Assembly (NCBI GenBank): GCA_045806665.1
Contig: JBJMIW010000470.1
Location: forward strand, 1 to 6,539
Direction of reading: 5' to 3'
Source: Actinoallomurus sp045806665
GTDB taxonomy: Bacteria > Actinomycetota > Actinomycetes > Streptosporangiales > Streptosporangiaceae
Length of the DNA stretch: 6,539 nucleotides
This document shows positions 4,876-6,539 of the stretch, one piece after another (position 1 is the first letter of the stretch; each line of letters begins with the position of its first letter). A program made the translations under genes and the position numbers. The notes below the pieces were generated by a model, which did no database searches, was not told the DNA's origin, and worked only from the letters and a program-made list of their open reading frames with translations.

Positions 4876-5433
4876 TCATGACAGGCCATGACAGCTGGTG
4901 TCGCCGGATCCCGGAGACTGGTCCATGTCCGTGCCGCAGGTCTCCGCACACGAGCCTGTATGCCACCAGTCCGGCAGTCGGTCCAGGGCCTCCCGCCCGA
5001 ATGGGTTCTCCCCTGGCACGGCGAGTTCGTGCGCGACCAGCGCGTGCAGGCACTTCACCCGGGTCGGCATCCCACCCGCGCTCTGCATCCCCTCGGGGAG
5101 TGGCTCGATGCCGTCTTCCTCGGCGGCGGCGTCCCGGCGGTCGAGGTAGCGACGGTGCGCTGCCTCGTACGCCGCGGAGAGCTGCGGATCCGCGGCCAGC
5201 CTGGCGGTCATCTCACGCATCAGCCCGCCGGCCTCCAGCGTGCCGATGGCCGATGCGGCCTTGGGGCAGGTCAGGTAGAACAATGTCGGGAACGGCGTGC
5301 CGTCAGGCAGCCTGGGTGCCGTCTCCACGACGTCGGGAAGCCCACAGGGGCAACGATGGGCGACCGCCCGCACCCCTCGCGGCTCACGGCCGAGTTGCGC
5401 GGCCACCGCCGCGACGTCGCGTTCCTCGATCAA
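4876..5433 (-). CDS. DUF501 domain-containing protein
   Basis: This protein of about 185 residues matches the actinobacterial DUF501 family (mycobacterial relative Rv1025), whose biochemical role is unknown to me. From the TTG start it opens LIEERDVAAVAAQLGREPRG. The family core follows: VAHRCPCGLPDVVET, then RLPDGTPFPTLFYLTCP, GGLMREMTARL and GMPTRVKCLHALVAHELA, then NPFG near the end. The CxC pair, the TCP cysteine, KCLH and a late CAETC hint at a metal or redox site, but that is inference. I chose the TTG at 5433 because GGAGGG lies 7 nt upstream. The longer alternative is GTG at 5454, which adds seven residues including a rare TTA leucine codon and has a weaker ribosome binding site. The gene lies between the septum protein and ppx genes in the conserved enolase cluster, and is probably co-transcribed with them at least in part. 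Confidence 0.88.
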   Translation of the reverse strand: MIEERDVAAVAAQLGREPRGVRAVAHRCPCGLPDVVETAPRLPDGTPFPTLFYLTCPKAASAIGTLEAGGLMREMTARLAADPQLSAAYEAAHRRYLDRRDAAAEEDGIEPLPEGMQSAGGMPTRVKCLHALVAHELAVPGENPFGREALDRLPDWWHTGSCAETCGTDMDQSPGSGDTSCHGLS

Positions 5434-5440
5434 CGGTAAG

Positions 5441-5446
5441 CCCTCC
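5441..5446 (-). promoter_or_regulatory. Ribosome binding site supporting a TTG start of the DUF501 gene
   Basis: The minus strand reads GGAGGG, with 7 nt to the TTG at 5433. It lies inside the longer GTG-started frame, so it is informative about which start is used. Confidence 0.6.
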
Positions 5447-5464
5447 GGAGTCACCGGCAGTCCC

Positions 5465-5478
5465 GCCTGCCGGCAGGC
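5465..5478. repeat. 14-bp perfect palindrome
   Basis: GCCTGCCGGCAGGC is self-complementary and lies just upstream of the DUF501 start region. A second small hairpin, CGGTTC-GGCG-GAACCG, is at 5548-5563. Together they give the 5455-5620 spacer strong folding potential in the minus-strand transcript. Confidence 0.45.
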
Positions 5479-5620
5479 GCCGCATCACTGTGCCCGCATC
5501 CATCACCGAGCCCGCATCGCCGAAGCCCAGCGCCTGGCCGGCAGGACCGGTTCGGCGGAACCGCCCGGCATCGCGAAGCTCGCATCGCCGAATCTGAATG
5601 TCAGCGATCAGGGTATGCGG

Positions 5621-6043
5621 TCACCGGTGCCGGTTGGCCGCGTCCACCGACCGCCACAGCGTGACGTACCACGGCGGGGTCGGCGGTCGCCGCGTGCTGG
5701 CGGCGTCCTGTCCGCCGCTCTGCCCGCCGCCCAGGACCACATAGCATTTCGCGCCCGGATCGCACATGTGCAGCCGACGGCGTGCCTCACGTTTGATGTA
5801 GGACTCGTCCCCGAGCCGCTGCTTCTGCCGGGACAGTTGCTCGACCTGAGCCTGCGCCACTCGCTGCTGCACGCGCAGCTGGGCGATCTCCCGCCGCTGG
5901 GCGATGTACTCCCGGACGGGATAAGCGAGGCTCAGGGCGATGGCGCAGGCGACGACCGCCAGGATCGCGGCACGGCTCGTCAGGTGCGTGCGCCGCGCGT
6001 CCTTGGCGTTCCACTCAGGCGGCCGCCGCTTGTCGTCGGCCAT
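5621..6043 (-). CDS. Septum formation initiator family protein (DivIC/FtsB-like)
   Basis: This 140-residue bitopic membrane protein should belong to the FtsB/DivIC group, which joins FtsL and FtsQ/DivIB in the divisome and helps activate septal peptidoglycan synthesis. A basic cytoplasmic N-terminus (1-24) precedes one membrane segment at about 25-42. A Gln/Arg/Leu-rich coiled coil follows at about 45-78, then the conserved SYIKREARRRLHMCDPGAK (81-99) and YVVL (101-104). The Gly/Pro-rich C-terminal tail is poorly conserved. Cys94 and Cys100 flank the DPGAK turn in the part predicted to lie outside the membrane. The ATG at 6043 begins only 12 bp after the enolase stop and has no clear Shine-Dalgarno, which suggests translational coupling in an eno-divIC operon, as in mycobacteria (Rv1023-Rv1024). 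Family assignment is firm; DivIC and FtsB are not easily separated by sequence. Confidence 0.9.
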   Translation of the reverse strand: MADDKRRPPEWNAKDARRTHLTSRAAILAVVACAIALSLAYPVREYIAQRREIAQLRVQQRVAQAQVEQLSRQKQRLGDESYIKREARRRLHMCDPGAKCYVVLGGGQSGGQDAASTRRPPTPPWYVTLWRSVDAANRHR

Positions 6044-6055
6044 CGGAGAGTGGTC

Positions 6056-6539
6056 TCACTTCCAGCGGAAGCGGGGGAACGCCGACGCCCCGGCGTACCG
6101 CGCGGCGTCGTCCAGGAGTTCCTCGATGCGCAGCAGCTGGTTGTACTTGGCCACCCGGTCACTTCGCGCCGGAGCGCCCGTCTTGATCTGGCCGGAGCCG
6201 GCCGCCACCGCGAGGTCGGCGATCGTGGTGTCCTCGGTCTCACCGGAACGGTGGCTCATCATCGTCCGGAAGCCGTTCATGTGCGCGAGGGTGACCGCGT
6301 CGAGCGTCTCGGTCAGCGTGCCGATCTGGTTGACCTTGACGAGCAGCGCGTTGGCCGACCCGGCGTCGATGCCCCGCTGCAGGCGCTCGGGGTTGGTCAC
6401 GAACAGGTCGTCGCCGACGATCTGCACCCGGGAGCCGACGGCGTCGGTGAGCGCCTTCCAGCCGGCCCAGTCCTCTTCCGACAGCGGGTCCTCGATCGAG
6501 ACCAGCGGGTACGCGTCGAGCAGCTCACCGTAGTAGGAC
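6056..6539 (-). CDS. eno: Enolase, C-terminal part (runs off right edge)
   Basis: The last 160 residues of phosphopyruvate hydratase, which converts 2-phosphoglycerate to phosphoenolpyruvate in glycolysis; full-length enzymes have about 430 residues. Diagnostic stretches are YPLVSIEDPLSEEDW (holding the Glu of one Mg2+ ligand), VGDDLFVTNPERL (the Asp of another), ALLVKVNQIGTLTET (the catalytic base lysine and part of the enolase signature), MSHRSGETEDTTIADLAVA (substrate-binding HRSGE) and IKTGAPARSDRVAKYNQLLR (the second active-site lysine). It ends in FPRFRWK. The frame is open through base 6539, so the start and promoter lie outside the window. All active-site residues that should fall in this part are present. 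The septum protein gene follows immediately. Confidence 0.97.
   Translation of the reverse strand, partial: SYYGELLDAYPLVSIEDPLSEEDWAGWKALTDAVGSRVQIVGDDLFVTNPERLQRGIDAGSANALLVKVNQIGTLTETLDAVTLAHMNGFRTMMSHRSGETEDTTIADLAVAAGSGQIKTGAPARSDRVAKYNQLLRIEELLDDAARYAGASAFPRFRWK

Noticed and set aside
5451..5585. A 44-codon Arg/Cys-rich frame ending in a GTGA overlap with the DUF501 GTG codon
   Set aside because: No ribosome binding site, composition driven by the degenerate GCATCGCCGAA repeats, and the preferred DUF501 start is the downstream TTG.
4227..5597. A 456-codon plus-strand open frame across the ppx and DUF501 genes
   Set aside because: It lies opposite two conserved genes and its C-terminal half is low-complexity Arg/Pro/Ser; typical antisense shadow.

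Overview
The window is about 65% GC, and every credible gene lies on the minus strand, so transcription runs from right to left. Gene content and order point to a high-GC actinomycete. The order enolase, DivIC/FtsB-like septum protein, DUF501 protein, Ppx/GppA phosphatase is the one known from mycobacteria (eno, Rv1024, Rv1025, ppx2) and from Streptomyces. A Streptosporangiales-type genome is my best guess, but the sequence alone does not fix the genus.

Layout from right to left. At 6539-6056 is the C-terminal third of enolase, running off the right edge. A membrane-anchored coiled-coil divisome protein follows 12 bp later (6043-5621), then a DUF501 protein (about 5433-4876) and a GTG-started exopolyphosphatase/pppGpp phosphatase-family protein (4754-3687) with an unusual Pro/Ala/Gly-rich insert. 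Next is a family-5-like uracil-DNA glycosylase with four candidate Fe-S cysteines (3625-2813). A spacer of about 350 bp holds nested inverted repeats and a control region: a CRP-like site, a probable promoter and an exact 18-bp Rex operator. These lie in front of a type II NADH dehydrogenase (2464-1106). An atypical 75-nt tRNA with anticodon UAA follows (1006-932). After about 420 bp of non-coding DNA with several inverted repeats comes the N-terminal part of a Bax inhibitor-1/YccA-family membrane protein (511 to the left edge).

Functional reading. The right half is a housekeeping cluster linking glycolysis, septum formation and polyphosphate/alarmone turnover. Tight spacing suggests eno and divIC are co-transcribed; the later genes are separated by 61-170 bp with hairpins that could tune read-through. 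The NADH dehydrogenase appears to be a separate redox-controlled unit. Rex senses NADH/NAD+, and NDH-2 oxidises NADH, so an operator just upstream of its start codon predicts a feedback loop.

The most unusual item is the tRNA. It folds as a class I (short variable loop) cloverleaf but carries the UAA anticodon that reads UUA leucine codons, and it has C instead of U at position 33. Bacterial leucine tRNAs normally have a long variable arm. A good -10 box also places the predicted transcription start at its first nucleotide. I see no mobile element, CRISPR array or defence cassette.
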